From the NCBI RefSeq assembly GCF_013140855.1, contig NZ_JABBPG010000007.1, positions 124,001-188,000 of the forward strand: a stretch of DNA of 64,000 bases, given 5' to 3'. Under the pieces are notes generated by a model. The model searched no databases, was not told the origin of the DNA, and saw only the letters and a list, made by a program, of their open reading frames with translations. Position 1 is the stretch's first letter, and every line of letters begins with the position of its first letter. Source of the DNA: Pseudoalteromonas caenipelagi (GTDB lineage: Bacteria > Pseudomonadota > Gammaproteobacteria > Enterobacterales > Alteromonadaceae). Positions 55,216 through 64,000 of this stretch are shown here, in pieces. The translations under genes were made by a program, and so were the position numbers.

Positions 55216-56209
55216 CTTTACCACTTGGTTAGATAAACAAAGAGAAGAGTTACTCTGGGATTTGTTGTTTTCGAGCGTGCTGGAAGTGTTGGCAATTTTT
55301 GCGGTGATGCTGCTTATTACACCCTACTTTGAAACATTGAATCCGTTTTGGTATGGATTCTTCTTAATATTAATACCGCTATATATCTTTAGCGAAGCGG
55401 CTTCTGCACTAGCTAAGCTAAAAACAGCCACGCAAAAGCAACTGAATGATTTTAGCCATATCGATATTTCAGCAGTGAGTGAAACCCCAATAACGCAGCA
55501 ATGGCAATGTGTCACCATTAAAACGGCAATTTTGACGTTGCTGCCCGCTGTAGGTGGTGCTGCGTTATATTATTTTAGCGCCAAGAGTGTTGGCGTGATG
55601 CTGGTGATTGCACTGTGCGTTGGGCTTGCTGTGTTCGTTGTCAGTGCATTGTTATTTGAGCGCTATGCAAAGTCACTCGTTGCGGGTACTTTGCGCCAAG
55701 CTCGCAGTGCACAGCCACTTAATGAATCTCAAACTGTTGACTTGCTGATCACCTTTCATTTGCTCCCTTGGTTAGTATTCGCGGTGCTGGCGTTTGGCTT
55801 GCTGATGAGTAAGTACTACATGGGATATGTTGCAGACTCTGGGCAAATAAGCCTATCTAGCTTGGCGACATATAGCTATATCAGTTGTACTTTTGTTGGC
55901 TTTTGGAGCTGTTACAACGTATTAGAGCCAATCCAAACGGATATGAAGCTACAACCGTTGTTTTTATCTGATACGGATAAGTTCTCCTACTCAGAGCTAT
56001 TTGGCATGATTTTAGGCGCAGGGTTTATTCCTTGGTTCGCATTGTTTGTACTCGGTTTTTTTGTGCCGTCATTAACCAGTGGAATTTGGTTAACCGTGAT
56101 AGCTGTCAGCATTATTATTTTTGCTGTGGCAGTGGGAGTCAGTGCTGCGGCATTATTTGCGTACAGTCAATCTCAGCAACAAGGGCAAGGTGAGTCTTGT
56201 GCACCGTAA
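55205..56209 (+). CDS. Unrecognised polytopic membrane protein of the biosynthetic cluster
   Basis: A 334-residue protein with about seven or eight hydrophobic segments (from the ATG at 55205: about 20-42, 50-66, 106-124, 130-154, 183-202, 217-235, 264-284 and 290-318), each short and separated by small loops. I do not recognise it; it has none of the MFS, MATE, ABC or flippase motifs I know. I chose ATG 55205 because AAGGAG precedes it by 9 bases; an in-frame ATG at 55184 would add seven residues. It overlaps the hydrolase stop by 11 bases, so the two are translationally coupled and may act together, for example in export or processing of the peptide. Confidence 0.7.
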   Translation: MENNFTTWLDKQREELLWDLLFSSVLEVLAIFAVMLLITPYFETLNPFWYGFFLILIPLYIFSEAASALAKLKTATQKQLNDFSHIDISAVSETPITQQWQCVTIKTAILTLLPAVGGAALYYFSAKSVGVMLVIALCVGLAVFVVSALLFERYAKSLVAGTLRQARSAQPLNESQTVDLLITFHLLPWLVFAVLAFGLLMSKYYMGYVADSGQISLSSLATYSYISCTFVGFWSCYNVLEPIQTDMKLQPLFLSDTDKFSYSELFGMILGAGFIPWFALFVLGFFVPSLTSGIWLTVIAVSIIIFAVAVGVSAAALFAYSQSQQQGQGESCAP

Positions 56210-56333
56210 CTTATTTTTGTTAATAGCAACGGGCAGGGCGTTTTGCTGAATTACCTATTGCATGTAGATATGTTTATGAATTTATTTATAAATCAAGGGT
56301 GAGAGAACCTTTCAGTTGTATAAGGATGTTGTT

Positions 56334-59300
56334 ATGAGTATGACCTTTTGGCAGAACCAGTTTGCTGATCTTGATGCACTTGTTGTAGCAGATCCATGTG
56401 AAGATGACACACAAATTAGCCAATACGGGTATCGCTATTCTGTTGATTTAACAGAGCAAGATGCTGTGTTGATCCAGCATCAATTAGCGCAAACTCATTG
56501 CGACCTACACACTTTGTTGTTGCTCAGTTACTACCTTACTTTGCGTACCATGTCCGGGCAGACTCGTTTTGCAATTGGGATTAATCAACAGCAAATAGCT
56601 CAGCCAAATTTTTATACGCCTGTGGTGTGTGACTTAGCGATGCAAATTTCTGTTCAGCAGGCTTTGAAAGCGCTAGCAAACGCAGCCAATACAAATCTAA
56701 AGCATCATTTAGGAAAAGACGTCGCGAGCAGCGAAGCTATTATCTTGCAAGCGGCAAACTCCGCTGGAATAGAGACTCTTCATCAAGCCACATTAAGCCT
56801 AACGGACAAGCCTTTAGCGTCGATGTCGTTGGCAAACAATCATAGCTGGCAGCTATACGCTCAAACGCAAGAAAATGCTATCTCGATTCAGATACTTTGT
56901 CCTTGGCAATATAGCCAGTCTGGTTTGACGCTTTTTGCGAACTGCTTTACACAGACGCTTCGAAGTCTCATCAGCGGCGCGACGAAGTGCTTAGCTGAGG
57001 TTGATTTAGTGCCCAGTGAACAAAAGACTAAACTACTTAAAAGTTGGCAAGGCTGCACAGTCGAGTGGCCTGAAAATGATACCTTGGTGAGTCAACTTGA
57101 GCGAGCTGCACAGCAGTGGCCAAAGCGCACTGCGGTTATCTTCCAAGATAAAGTTGTGAGCTATCAGCAACTACATCATCAAGCTGATTTATTGGCGCGG
57201 CGCATTAAGACTATGCTGTTAGCAAATGGCACAGAGCACCAATCGGATAAGCAAAATATTATCGCGCTTTTGCTAGATAAAAGCGTAGACATGGTCGTCG
57301 CAATTTTAGCGGTGCTAAAGACGGGCGCAGCATATGTGCCCATTTCGCCGCAATTTCCTGCCGAGCGACGTCGCTTCATTCTTGAAGATACTCAAAGTAG
57401 ACTGATTTTGACTCAGTCGCATTACCTTGATTGCGTGAGTGACGCACCTTATGTGAGCATGGCGATAGACAAGCTTGATGAGCAACAAGACTTACAAAAT
57501 CCTACTGAGGTCGATGCGCTTTTGCCTTCGCAGCTTGCTTATGTGATGTATACGTCGGGTACAACGGGACAGCCTAAAGGTGTAATGATTAGTCATCAAA
57601 GTGTGGTTAACCTGATTAATTATCAGCGCCGCGTATTTGATTTTACACAGCAAGACAAATCTATTTGGTTAGCCAACTATATTTTTGATGTATCTGTTGA
57701 GCATTTTTTCTTAACACTGAGCAGCGGAGCATGTTTAGTGGTACCAAGTGAGCCGCAAATATTAGACCCAGCTTGCATTAAATCATTGCTGAAAGATGAA
57801 AAAATTACGCACTTTGAAGCAACGCCTACTTACCTCAGTGCGCTTGGTGAGGTGGATGCGCCTGATATAAAAAGAGTGATAACCGGGGGGGAGGCGTGTA
57901 CCAAAGATGTACAAAATCTTTGGCAGCAGAGGTTGGTTAATGGCTATGGTGTGACTGAAGCAACGGTAACACAAACGCAGCGCTGTGATAGAAAAACCAG
58001 CGGGCGTATCAATAACATTGGCAAACCTTTAGCAAATACCCAAATTTATATCTTGTCAGAAAATTTACAGCTGTTGCCCATCGGTGCGCCAGGAGATATG
58101 TACATCGGTGGAGTGGGACTGGCGCAGGGGTATTTGAATCGGCCACAACTGAACCAAGAAAAATTCATTGCTAACCCCTTTGTTGAGCAAAGTGATAGCC
58201 CTCATTCTTCTGGTGGTGTTTTGTATAAAACGGGTGACAGGGCTCGTTGGTTAGAAAATGGTGATATTGAATATCTAGGGCGTGATGACTTTCAGGTTAA
58301 AATTCGCGGTTATCGCATTGAGCTTGCAGAGATAGAATCAGTTATTACAGCTATGCCTGAGATAGACAGTGCTGTGGTGATTGATAGGTTACGGGGCGAA
58401 ATAAAATACTTGGCCGCGTATTACGTACTCAAACCTGCTTTTCCCCTTGAAGATGCGCAGCTCAAAGCGCGTTTACAGCAATCATTACCCAGTTATATGG
58501 TGCCTGCGACCTACACTCAGCTTGAACACATTCCGATCACCATTAACGGCAAGTTAGACCGGCGGGCATTGCCAGAGCCTAGGCTTTTGCATGACGGGCA
58601 GGTTGAACAACCAAGCAGCGAGAGCGAAGCTAAATTAAAACCGCTTTGGCTGCAAGCCTTGTCTTTGCAAGAAGTTGGTATTCATGATGACTTTTTTGCA
58701 CTCGGTGGTGATTCAGTCAGCGCTTTAAAGTTACTAGGGTTATGCCAACAGCAACTTAATTGCACCATATCGCTGGCACAACTTTACCAGCACCCCTCAA
58801 TTGCAGCGTTAGCTTTGCAGCTTAGCGATGCTCAAAGTATTGTAGAGATCCCCTATTCAGACTCCAATAAGCTCTCTTATGCACAGCAAAGAATGTTGTT
58901 TATAGAGCAGTTTGAAGGCGGAACAGATGCCTATCATTTACCATTTTTCACCAAGCTTGCTGCAGATGCGGATATCGCTTTATTAGAGCAAGCTCTGCAA
59001 CAGGTTGTAACAAGACATCCTGTGTTAAACAGCTGTTATATGCAAGCTGAAGATGTTGCACAGGCTAGACTCACAGAGCTGACACAACCAATTCGGATAA
59101 CGCGTGTTGAACTTGACAGTGAACTACAACTCAGTGCTAGCGTGCAAGCCGATTATCAGTGTCCGTTTAACTTACAAAATGGCGCGCCGATGCGTGTGTT
59201 TAGTTACAGCGTATCGCAACAGCAATTTTTGCTTATCGTGTGGCACCATATTGCCTTTGATGGCTGGTCTGAGCCGGTCTTTTTTAATGAATTAGCATTG

Positions 59301-62300
59301 ATTTACGATGCTTTGAAAACAGGTACACAGGCAAAGCTGCCAGAATTGCCAATTCGTTATCGCGACTATGCGCAATTTCAACACCAAGAACAACAGCAGT
59401 TGTTGATGCGCCAACAGCTAGATTATTGGCAAACTGAGCTCAAAGGCCATGAACCATTGGCATTGGCAACGGACTTTGTGCGCCCTGCACAATTTGATTA
59501 TCAAGGTGCAACACACGATTTTATCATCGATGCTAGTTTAACAAAGCAATTAAAGCGTATTGCGGCTGTAAACAATACCACTTTGTACACCGTGATGGCT
59601 GCTGCTGCATTTGTTACATTTTACGGCCAAACCGGTCAGCGCGACATCGTGATTGGCACCCCAACAGATAATCGGCATATGCCACAAACTCACGGGCTGA
59701 TCGGTTTTTTTGTAAACAGTTTGGCGTTGAGATTACGGCTCTCTCACGAGCAGTCCTTGCTGGAGTTAATACAACAGCTGCACCAAGTGATTATTAGTGC
59801 TAAACAAAACCAAGATGTGCCTTTTGAGCAAGTTGTACAGGCATTATGTGATAGCCGCGACACGTCTCGCCATCCAATTTTTCAAGTGATGTTCAGTGTA
59901 GTACCGCCAGATAATACCAATGAGCTGGGGTTACTACCTTTTGTTGCTGGTGAAGAAGGCGTGACTTTGCAGGAGTCGGCAAAATTTGATTTAGATATAA
60001 CGCTTAGCGATCACACAACACACTTAACGGGTAAGTTGGTGTATGGGAGCGCACTCTTTTCAGCACAACGTATGCAGTGGTTAGTTGAGAGTTATCTTGA
60101 TGTATTGCAGCAATTTGCTGATAACCTCAATACGCAGTTGCAAGAGGTAAACTGGGTCGCGAGCCAACATATAAAGCAGTTGCACAATTGGAACTCAACG
60201 CAATCGTCATATCCAAAAAATAAAACACTAACAGCGCAAATTGATGAGGCGGTAACCCAAAGGCCTGATGCTATCGCTTTGTGTTTTGCAGATACACAAG
60301 TGAGTTATGCTCAGATGAATGCTTGGGTTAACACACTTGCTGTGAGAATCCGTGAGCAATATCAACAAATATACGGCATTGCGCTTAGTGCAAACACATT
60401 TATTGCATTGCAGTTCGATAAGAGTATCGAGATGGTCATTGCGATTTTGGCGGTGTTACGTGCAGGGGGCGCCTATGTGCCTTTATCACCTGAGTTCCCT
60501 AATGAAAGAAGGCAGTTTATTCTCGAAGATACAAACTCGGCAATGCTACTATGTACAGCCTGCTATCATGGTGAATTAAAGAATACGGGCGTGCCACTTA
60601 TTAACGTTGAGTGTGCTGAGCTTGCAAAGGTAGAGTATCCATTCGAGCTAGAACCCGTTAGCCAAGCCTGTGATCTTGCATATGTTATTTATACCTCAGG
60701 TACTACCGGTAAGCCAAAAGGGGTAATGCTCAGTCATGATAATGTCAGCGCGTTAATCGCCTCGCAGACACAGGCATTTGGCTTTAGTGAGCAAGAACGG
60801 GTGTTGTGGCTTGCAAATTATATTTTTGATGTGTCAGTTGAGCACTTGTTTTTAACCCTTATCAACGGTGCATGTTTGGTGATCCCAAGTCAGTCACAAA
60901 TAGTGCAACCAGATGTGATCAACACCTTACTCATTGAGCAAAGAATTACTCACTTCGAAGCCACGCCAACCTACTTAAGTGCGCTTGGTAGGGTTACTTC
61001 GTCAACTTTGAAACGAGTGATCACCGGTGGAGAAGCCTGTACTGCAGAGGTTGCAGAGCTTTGGGGTGAACGACTTATCAATAGCTACGGTGTGACCGAA
61101 GCGACTGTGACTCAGTTGCAAAAACTACAAAAAACGCAGTTTGATAGCATCAGTAACTTAGGTACGCCACTGGCTAATACTCAGCTTTACGTGCTAAATG
61201 AACTCGGTCAGTTAGCGCCTTTGGGGGCCATTGGGGAGTTGGTGGTTGCCGGAGATTTAGTGGCAAAAGGCTATTTAAATCGCCCAGAGCTTAACGCTGA
61301 ACGTTTTATTAGCCAACAGCCCTATGCGCTTAGTGATGGTTTAGATGCGCTGAAGGCTTATAAAACCGGCGACCTTGTTCGATGGTTGCCAAGTGGTGAA
61401 ATTCAATACCATGGCCGCAATGACTTTCAAGTTAAGATAAGAGGATATCGCATTGAACTTGGAGAGGTAGAAGCTGCGCTGTGTCAATTAGAACAAGTAC
61501 AACAGGCGGTGGTTGTTGATATCAAAGAGTCGCAAAACGTATTTTTAGCCGCTTATATTGTGCCAGCGACTGGGCAGGTATGTGATGAAGCGGCGATCCT
61601 CAATCAGCTATCTGAACAGCTCCCCAGCTATATGCTGCCAAGCACGCTGACACAAGTGGCCATTATTCCACAAACACTTAACGGCAAAGTGGATAGAAAA
61701 GCGCTGCCACAACCAAGTTATAGTGTCAAAACGCAAGTTATTGCGCCGCGTAACGAGTTAGAGCAGGCGTTGTACGCTATTTGGCAGCAAATTTTAAATG
61801 TTGAGCAATTTGGTGTGACCGATAATTTCTTTGCGCTTGGTGGGCATTCGTTGAGTATTGCTAAGCTTAAAGTGTTAATTAAAGAGCAGTTAAATACCCC
61901 TGTTGAGCTGAAAAGTTTGTTTGACAACAGTTCGATTGAGAAGCAAGCCAAATTACTGCAAACAGGTGATTTACAGAGCTCTAGCGTGCAACTTCATGAG
62001 CAAGGGATCGCTTTACCTACTTTGGTTGCACAAAACTGGGAGGTGACTGAGCCTTTTCCATTGTCGTATCAGCAGGTGGTATTTTGGTTGATTAACGATG
62101 CCAACGTTGGCACCGTTAATAATGTACAATGTATTGAAATTAAGGATGTGATTGATACTGCTCTGTTGCAGCAGTCGTTGCAAATGCTGTCTGCGCATCA
62201 TGATTCATTGCAAGTTGAAATTGACCTTAAACGACCACTACAAAAAATAAAAGAGTGTGCTGAGCCAATCGAGCTCAATATTATTAACTGTCAAAATATG

Positions 62301-63575
62301 ACATCAAGCCAATTGGCTGAAGTATATGATGCACTGGAAACCATTCGTCTTGAGCCTTTTGATTTAACTCATCCTCCACTGCTGGTTGCACACCTATTGC
62401 AGTTTGCACACGATGATTATGTACTGTTTTTATGTGCCCCACACATTATTTTTGATGGTGCAGCGCTGAGCATTTTTGCACGCCAAATCGAACAATGTTA
62501 CTTCAGTCTTGTTCATGGTCATGCGTTTCCTTTAGCTCAACACAGCGCACAGCTAAGAGACTTTGTTTATTGGGAGCGAGAAGCTTATCAAACGTGCCAA
62601 AATGATATTACTGCATTTTGGCAAGATGCGCTGCGCAACCTACATTACCCAACCTTCCCAGCGCAATATCAGGGTGAACAGTTAGCATTGCAAAGCGCTT
62701 TGGTGGTGTTGAGTGAGGCGCAGTTGGAAAAACTTAAACATTACGCTCAGCACTATGATGCGAGCTTGCAAATGTTGATGAATACGCTGATTGGGATGAG
62801 TTTATCTCGTGTCACAGCAAACAGTGAATTTTGTATCACGCACGTGATGGAGAACCGTTACGATACGCAAATGACCGATCTCATTGCGCTGTTAGCAGGG
62901 GAGAGCGCTTTGCCAATTCGTGTTCCTGCAAACGGCAGTATTGCACAGCTACTGAAAAGCGTTAAACAGCATACGATAGCTGCGCTAGAGTACCCTGTTA
63001 TCTCTTCGGTTATGTTGGATGCCATCATTGAACAAAGGCGCTGGCAGGACGTCCCGCAGTTTTACAAGAAGATGCTCAATATAGGTAGCCGTTTATTCAG
63101 CTGGTACTTTAAATCGGCTCAAATATACCCACGCTATTTGCAAGAGATGATGGCCGTTGATGATATTCCAAAATGGATCCGCAAATTAATGGCAGGTCAG
63201 CCTCAGCAAAAAACATATCGAGGTTTTAGAGAAGCGCCGCCGGTATCTATAAACATCTTGCAAGACTTTGCGCTGATACAAAAAACGGATGAGGGGCTGA
63301 GCTGGCATCACGATGCACAAGTTGCCAAATGTATTGAACAGCATTGTGAAGGGGTTGCGCAATTAGAACAAAAATACAATGGTTGTGAAAATGCCATATG
63401 GGGGGCGACGCTAGAGTTTGTTTGTACGCGGACTGACAGCCGGCAACCATGTATCGAAATTAACGCTCGTAGCTTAACATTTGAAGCTGTGCAGGCATTG
63501 CAATATGAACTTGAGTTGCAAATCCAAACGCTGTGTGAGGTTCATGTCGATGAACAGGCACAGAGGGAAAACTAA
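56334..63575 (+). CDS. Non-ribosomal peptide synthetase: half C-A-T-C-A-T-terminal C
   Basis: A 2413-residue protein. The first 225 residues match only the C-terminal half of a condensation domain, starting FWQNQFADLDAL; the half carrying HHxxxDG is missing. Then come A6 (TSGTTG at about 407), T6 (Ser794), a full C (WHHIAFDGWS at 970), A7 (TSGTTG at about 1457), T7 (Ser1839, GGHS) and a terminal C of about 500 residues with APHIIFDGAA (H2037). Pocket codes: A6 DVEEIGGVT and A7 DVEEIGSVT, with two acidic residues, suggesting a basic amino acid such as Orn, Lys or Arg. No thioesterase is present, so release by the terminal C onto a nucleophile is likely. The start is ATG 56334, with AAGGA upstream. 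Confidence 0.93.
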   Translation: MSMTFWQNQFADLDALVVADPCEDDTQISQYGYRYSVDLTEQDAVLIQHQLAQTHCDLHTLLLLSYYLTLRTMSGQTRFAIGINQQQIAQPNFYTPVVCDLAMQISVQQALKALANAANTNLKHHLGKDVASSEAIILQAANSAGIETLHQATLSLTDKPLASMSLANNHSWQLYAQTQENAISIQILCPWQYSQSGLTLFANCFTQTLRSLISGATKCLAEVDLVPSEQKTKLLKSWQGCTVEWPENDTLVSQLERAAQQWPKRTAVIFQDKVVSYQQLHHQADLLARRIKTMLLANGTEHQSDKQNIIALLLDKSVDMVVAILAVLKTGAAYVPISPQFPAERRRFILEDTQSRLILTQSHYLDCVSDAPYVSMAIDKLDEQQDLQNPTEVDALLPSQLAYVMYTSGTTGQPKGVMISHQSVVNLINYQRRVFDFTQQDKSIWLANYIFDVSVEHFFLTLSSGACLVVPSEPQILDPACIKSLLKDEKITHFEATPTYLSALGEVDAPDIKRVITGGEACTKDVQNLWQQRLVNGYGVTEATVTQTQRCDRKTSGRINNIGKPLANTQIYILSENLQLLPIGAPGDMYIGGVGLAQGYLNRPQLNQEKFIANPFVEQSDSPHSSGGVLYKTGDRARWLENGDIEYLGRDDFQVKIRGYRIELAEIESVITAMPEIDSAVVIDRLRGEIKYLAAYYVLKPAFPLEDAQLKARLQQSLPSYMVPATYTQLEHIPITINGKLDRRALPEPRLLHDGQVEQPSSESEAKLKPLWLQALSLQEVGIHDDFFALGGDSVSALKLLGLCQQQLNCTISLAQLYQHPSIAALALQLSDAQSIVEIPYSDSNKLSYAQQRMLFIEQFEGGTDAYHLPFFTKLAADADIALLEQALQQVVTRHPVLNSCYMQAEDVAQARLTELTQPIRITRVELDSELQLSASVQADYQCPFNLQNGAPMRVFSYSVSQQQFLLIVWHHIAFDGWSEPVFFNELALIYDALKTGTQAKLPELPIRYRDYAQFQHQEQQQLLMRQQLDYWQTELKGHEPLALATDFVRPAQFDYQGATHDFIIDASLTKQLKRIAAVNNTTLYTVMAAAAFVTFYGQTGQRDIVIGTPTDNRHMPQTHGLIGFFVNSLALRLRLSHEQSLLELIQQLHQVIISAKQNQDVPFEQVVQALCDSRDTSRHPIFQVMFSVVPPDNTNELGLLPFVAGEEGVTLQESAKFDLDITLSDHTTHLTGKLVYGSALFSAQRMQWLVESYLDVLQQFADNLNTQLQEVNWVASQHIKQLHNWNSTQSSYPKNKTLTAQIDEAVTQRPDAIALCFADTQVSYAQMNAWVNTLAVRIREQYQQIYGIALSANTFIALQFDKSIEMVIAILAVLRAGGAYVPLSPEFPNERRQFILEDTNSAMLLCTACYHGELKNTGVPLINVECAELAKVEYPFELEPVSQACDLAYVIYTSGTTGKPKGVMLSHDNVSALIASQTQAFGFSEQERVLWLANYIFDVSVEHLFLTLINGACLVIPSQSQIVQPDVINTLLIEQRITHFEATPTYLSALGRVTSSTLKRVITGGEACTAEVAELWGERLINSYGVTEATVTQLQKLQKTQFDSISNLGTPLANTQLYVLNELGQLAPLGAIGELVVAGDLVAKGYLNRPELNAERFISQQPYALSDGLDALKAYKTGDLVRWLPSGEIQYHGRNDFQVKIRGYRIELGEVEAALCQLEQVQQAVVVDIKESQNVFLAAYIVPATGQVCDEAAILNQLSEQLPSYMLPSTLTQVAIIPQTLNGKVDRKALPQPSYSVKTQVIAPRNELEQALYAIWQQILNVEQFGVTDNFFALGGHSLSIAKLKVLIKEQLNTPVELKSLFDNSSIEKQAKLLQTGDLQSSSVQLHEQGIALPTLVAQNWEVTEPFPLSYQQVVFWLINDANVGTVNNVQCIEIKDVIDTALLQQSLQMLSAHHDSLQVEIDLKRPLQKIKECAEPIELNIINCQNMTSSQLAEVYDALETIRLEPFDLTHPPLLVAHLLQFAHDDYVLFLCAPHIIFDGAALSIFARQIEQCYFSLVHGHAFPLAQHSAQLRDFVYWEREAYQTCQNDITAFWQDALRNLHYPTFPAQYQGEQLALQSALVVLSEAQLEKLKHYAQHYDASLQMLMNTLIGMSLSRVTANSEFCITHVMENRYDTQMTDLIALLAGESALPIRVPANGSIAQLLKSVKQHTIAALEYPVISSVMLDAIIEQRRWQDVPQFYKKMLNIGSRLFSWYFKSAQIYPRYLQEMMAVDDIPKWIRKLMAGQPQQKTYRGFREAPPVSINILQDFALIQKTDEGLSWHHDAQVAKCIEQHCEGVAQLEQKYNGCENAIWGATLEFVCTRTDSRQPCIEINARSLTFEAVQALQYELELQIQTLCEVHVDEQAQREN

Positions 63576-63603
63576 AGGACCATGAATGTTAAAGGAATAT
63601 AAT

Positions 63604-64000
63604 ATGACGCAAATCGATGACAAGCTTCCCACTATCTATGGTCGGTGGACTCTATACGTTGCCTTAGCTGGACTGGTGTTTGTTTTGTTAGCGATGTTAG
63701 ATAGTGCGCCGTACGAAAATCTAGAGCAAGATTTTGCAACCGATGGCGCGATGCGTTCGGGCTCTTTAATATTGCCAACAAATAGTGAGACTCCTCGTGC
63801 AGTGATGATCTTTGTGCATGGTGATGGTGCAATGGGACGCAGTGCGTTTGGTTATTACTACCCGCTGTGGCAGCGTTTAGCAAAGCAAGGTATCGCTTCA
63901 TATTCATGGGATAAAGCTGGGGTTGGAGGATCTGGCGGTAACTGGCTCAACCAGAATATGCAAAGTCGTGCCGATGAAATACACAACGCCATCGCAATGC
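63604..64000 (+). CDS. Membrane-anchored alpha/beta hydrolase (biosynthetic cluster copy 2, cut by window edge)
   Basis: The first 132 residues of a second hydrolase, with AAAGGA before the ATG; the frame is open to base 64000. It has a transmembrane anchor (about residues 15-33), then MIFVHGDGAMGRSAFGYYYPLW-type sequence and SWDKAGVGGSGGNWLNQNM, closely parallel to the hydrolase at 54157 (SWDKQGVGGSSGHWLGQNM). The nucleophile region lies beyond the window. It follows the terminal C domain of NRPS-3, just as the first copy follows the free-standing C protein. Confidence 0.85.
   Translation, partial: MTQIDDKLPTIYGRWTLYVALAGLVFVLLAMLDSAPYENLEQDFATDGAMRSGSLILPTNSETPRAVMIFVHGDGAMGRSAFGYYYPLWQRLAKQGIASYSWDKAGVGGSGGNWLNQNMQSRADEIHNAIAM

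Noticed and set aside
63582..63602. Six-codon ORF just before the second hydrolase gene
   Set aside because: Too short to interpret; likely chance frame around the ribosome-binding site.

Overview
The window looks like chromosomal DNA of a marine gammaproteobacterium, most likely Pseudoalteromonas or a close relative. The evidence is the classical nnr-tsaE-amiB-mutL-miaA-hfq-hflX-hflK-hflC-purA gene order, a polar-flagellar motX gene, the moderate A+T content and the protein sequences. The genus is inferred from recognition, not from a search.

Bases 1-24,500 are mostly core genome. After the essential cluster (nnr fragment to purA) come motX, a CPA1-type cation/proton antiporter with a nucleotide-binding-like tail, proBA, a tRNA-Ala(TGC), a small lipoprotein overlapping a free-standing PrdX-type tRNA deacylase, an MFS transporter, a DUF2058 protein, a small cytochrome c, and a class II aldolase/enolase-superfamily pair. 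From 21.9 to 23.7 kb the sequence becomes gene-poor and accessory. It holds an unrecognised membrane protein, a short imperfect direct repeat, and a 56-residue gene at 23115-23285 encoding a peptide with a double-glycine leader, closed by a strong terminator. An SDR oxidoreductase follows.

Bases 24,547-30,291 are minus strand: a three-gene RND efflux operon (DUF2141 protein, membrane-fusion protein, RND pump) and a MipA/OmpV-family outer-membrane protein.

Bases 30,987-64,000 are one plus-strand biosynthetic gene cluster that runs off the right edge. The order is: NRPS-1 (A-T-C-A-T-C-A-T-E-C-A-T); NRPS-2 (C-A-T-C-T); a PKS protein (KS, eroded AT and KR, carrier); a free-standing condensation protein; a membrane-anchored alpha/beta hydrolase; a polytopic membrane protein; NRPS-3 (half C-A-T-C-A-T-terminal C); and a second, paralogous hydrolase cut by the window edge. 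Pocket residues read by eye give: A1 unknown, A2 perhaps aromatic, A3 Asn (followed by epimerisation, so D-Asn), A4 Asn, A5 Thr, and A6 and A7 acidic pockets that suggest basic residues. No thioesterase is visible.

The cluster has several non-canonical traits. An adenylation-less C-T unit is followed by a KS without a working acyltransferase. NRPS-3 begins with only the C-terminal half of a condensation domain. A divergent condensation domain followed by a membrane-tethered hydrolase occurs twice. A 15-bp tandem repeat lies inside the third A domain. I do not recognise the product. Phosphopantetheinyl transferase, export and dedicated regulatory genes are not in view and may lie beyond 64,000.
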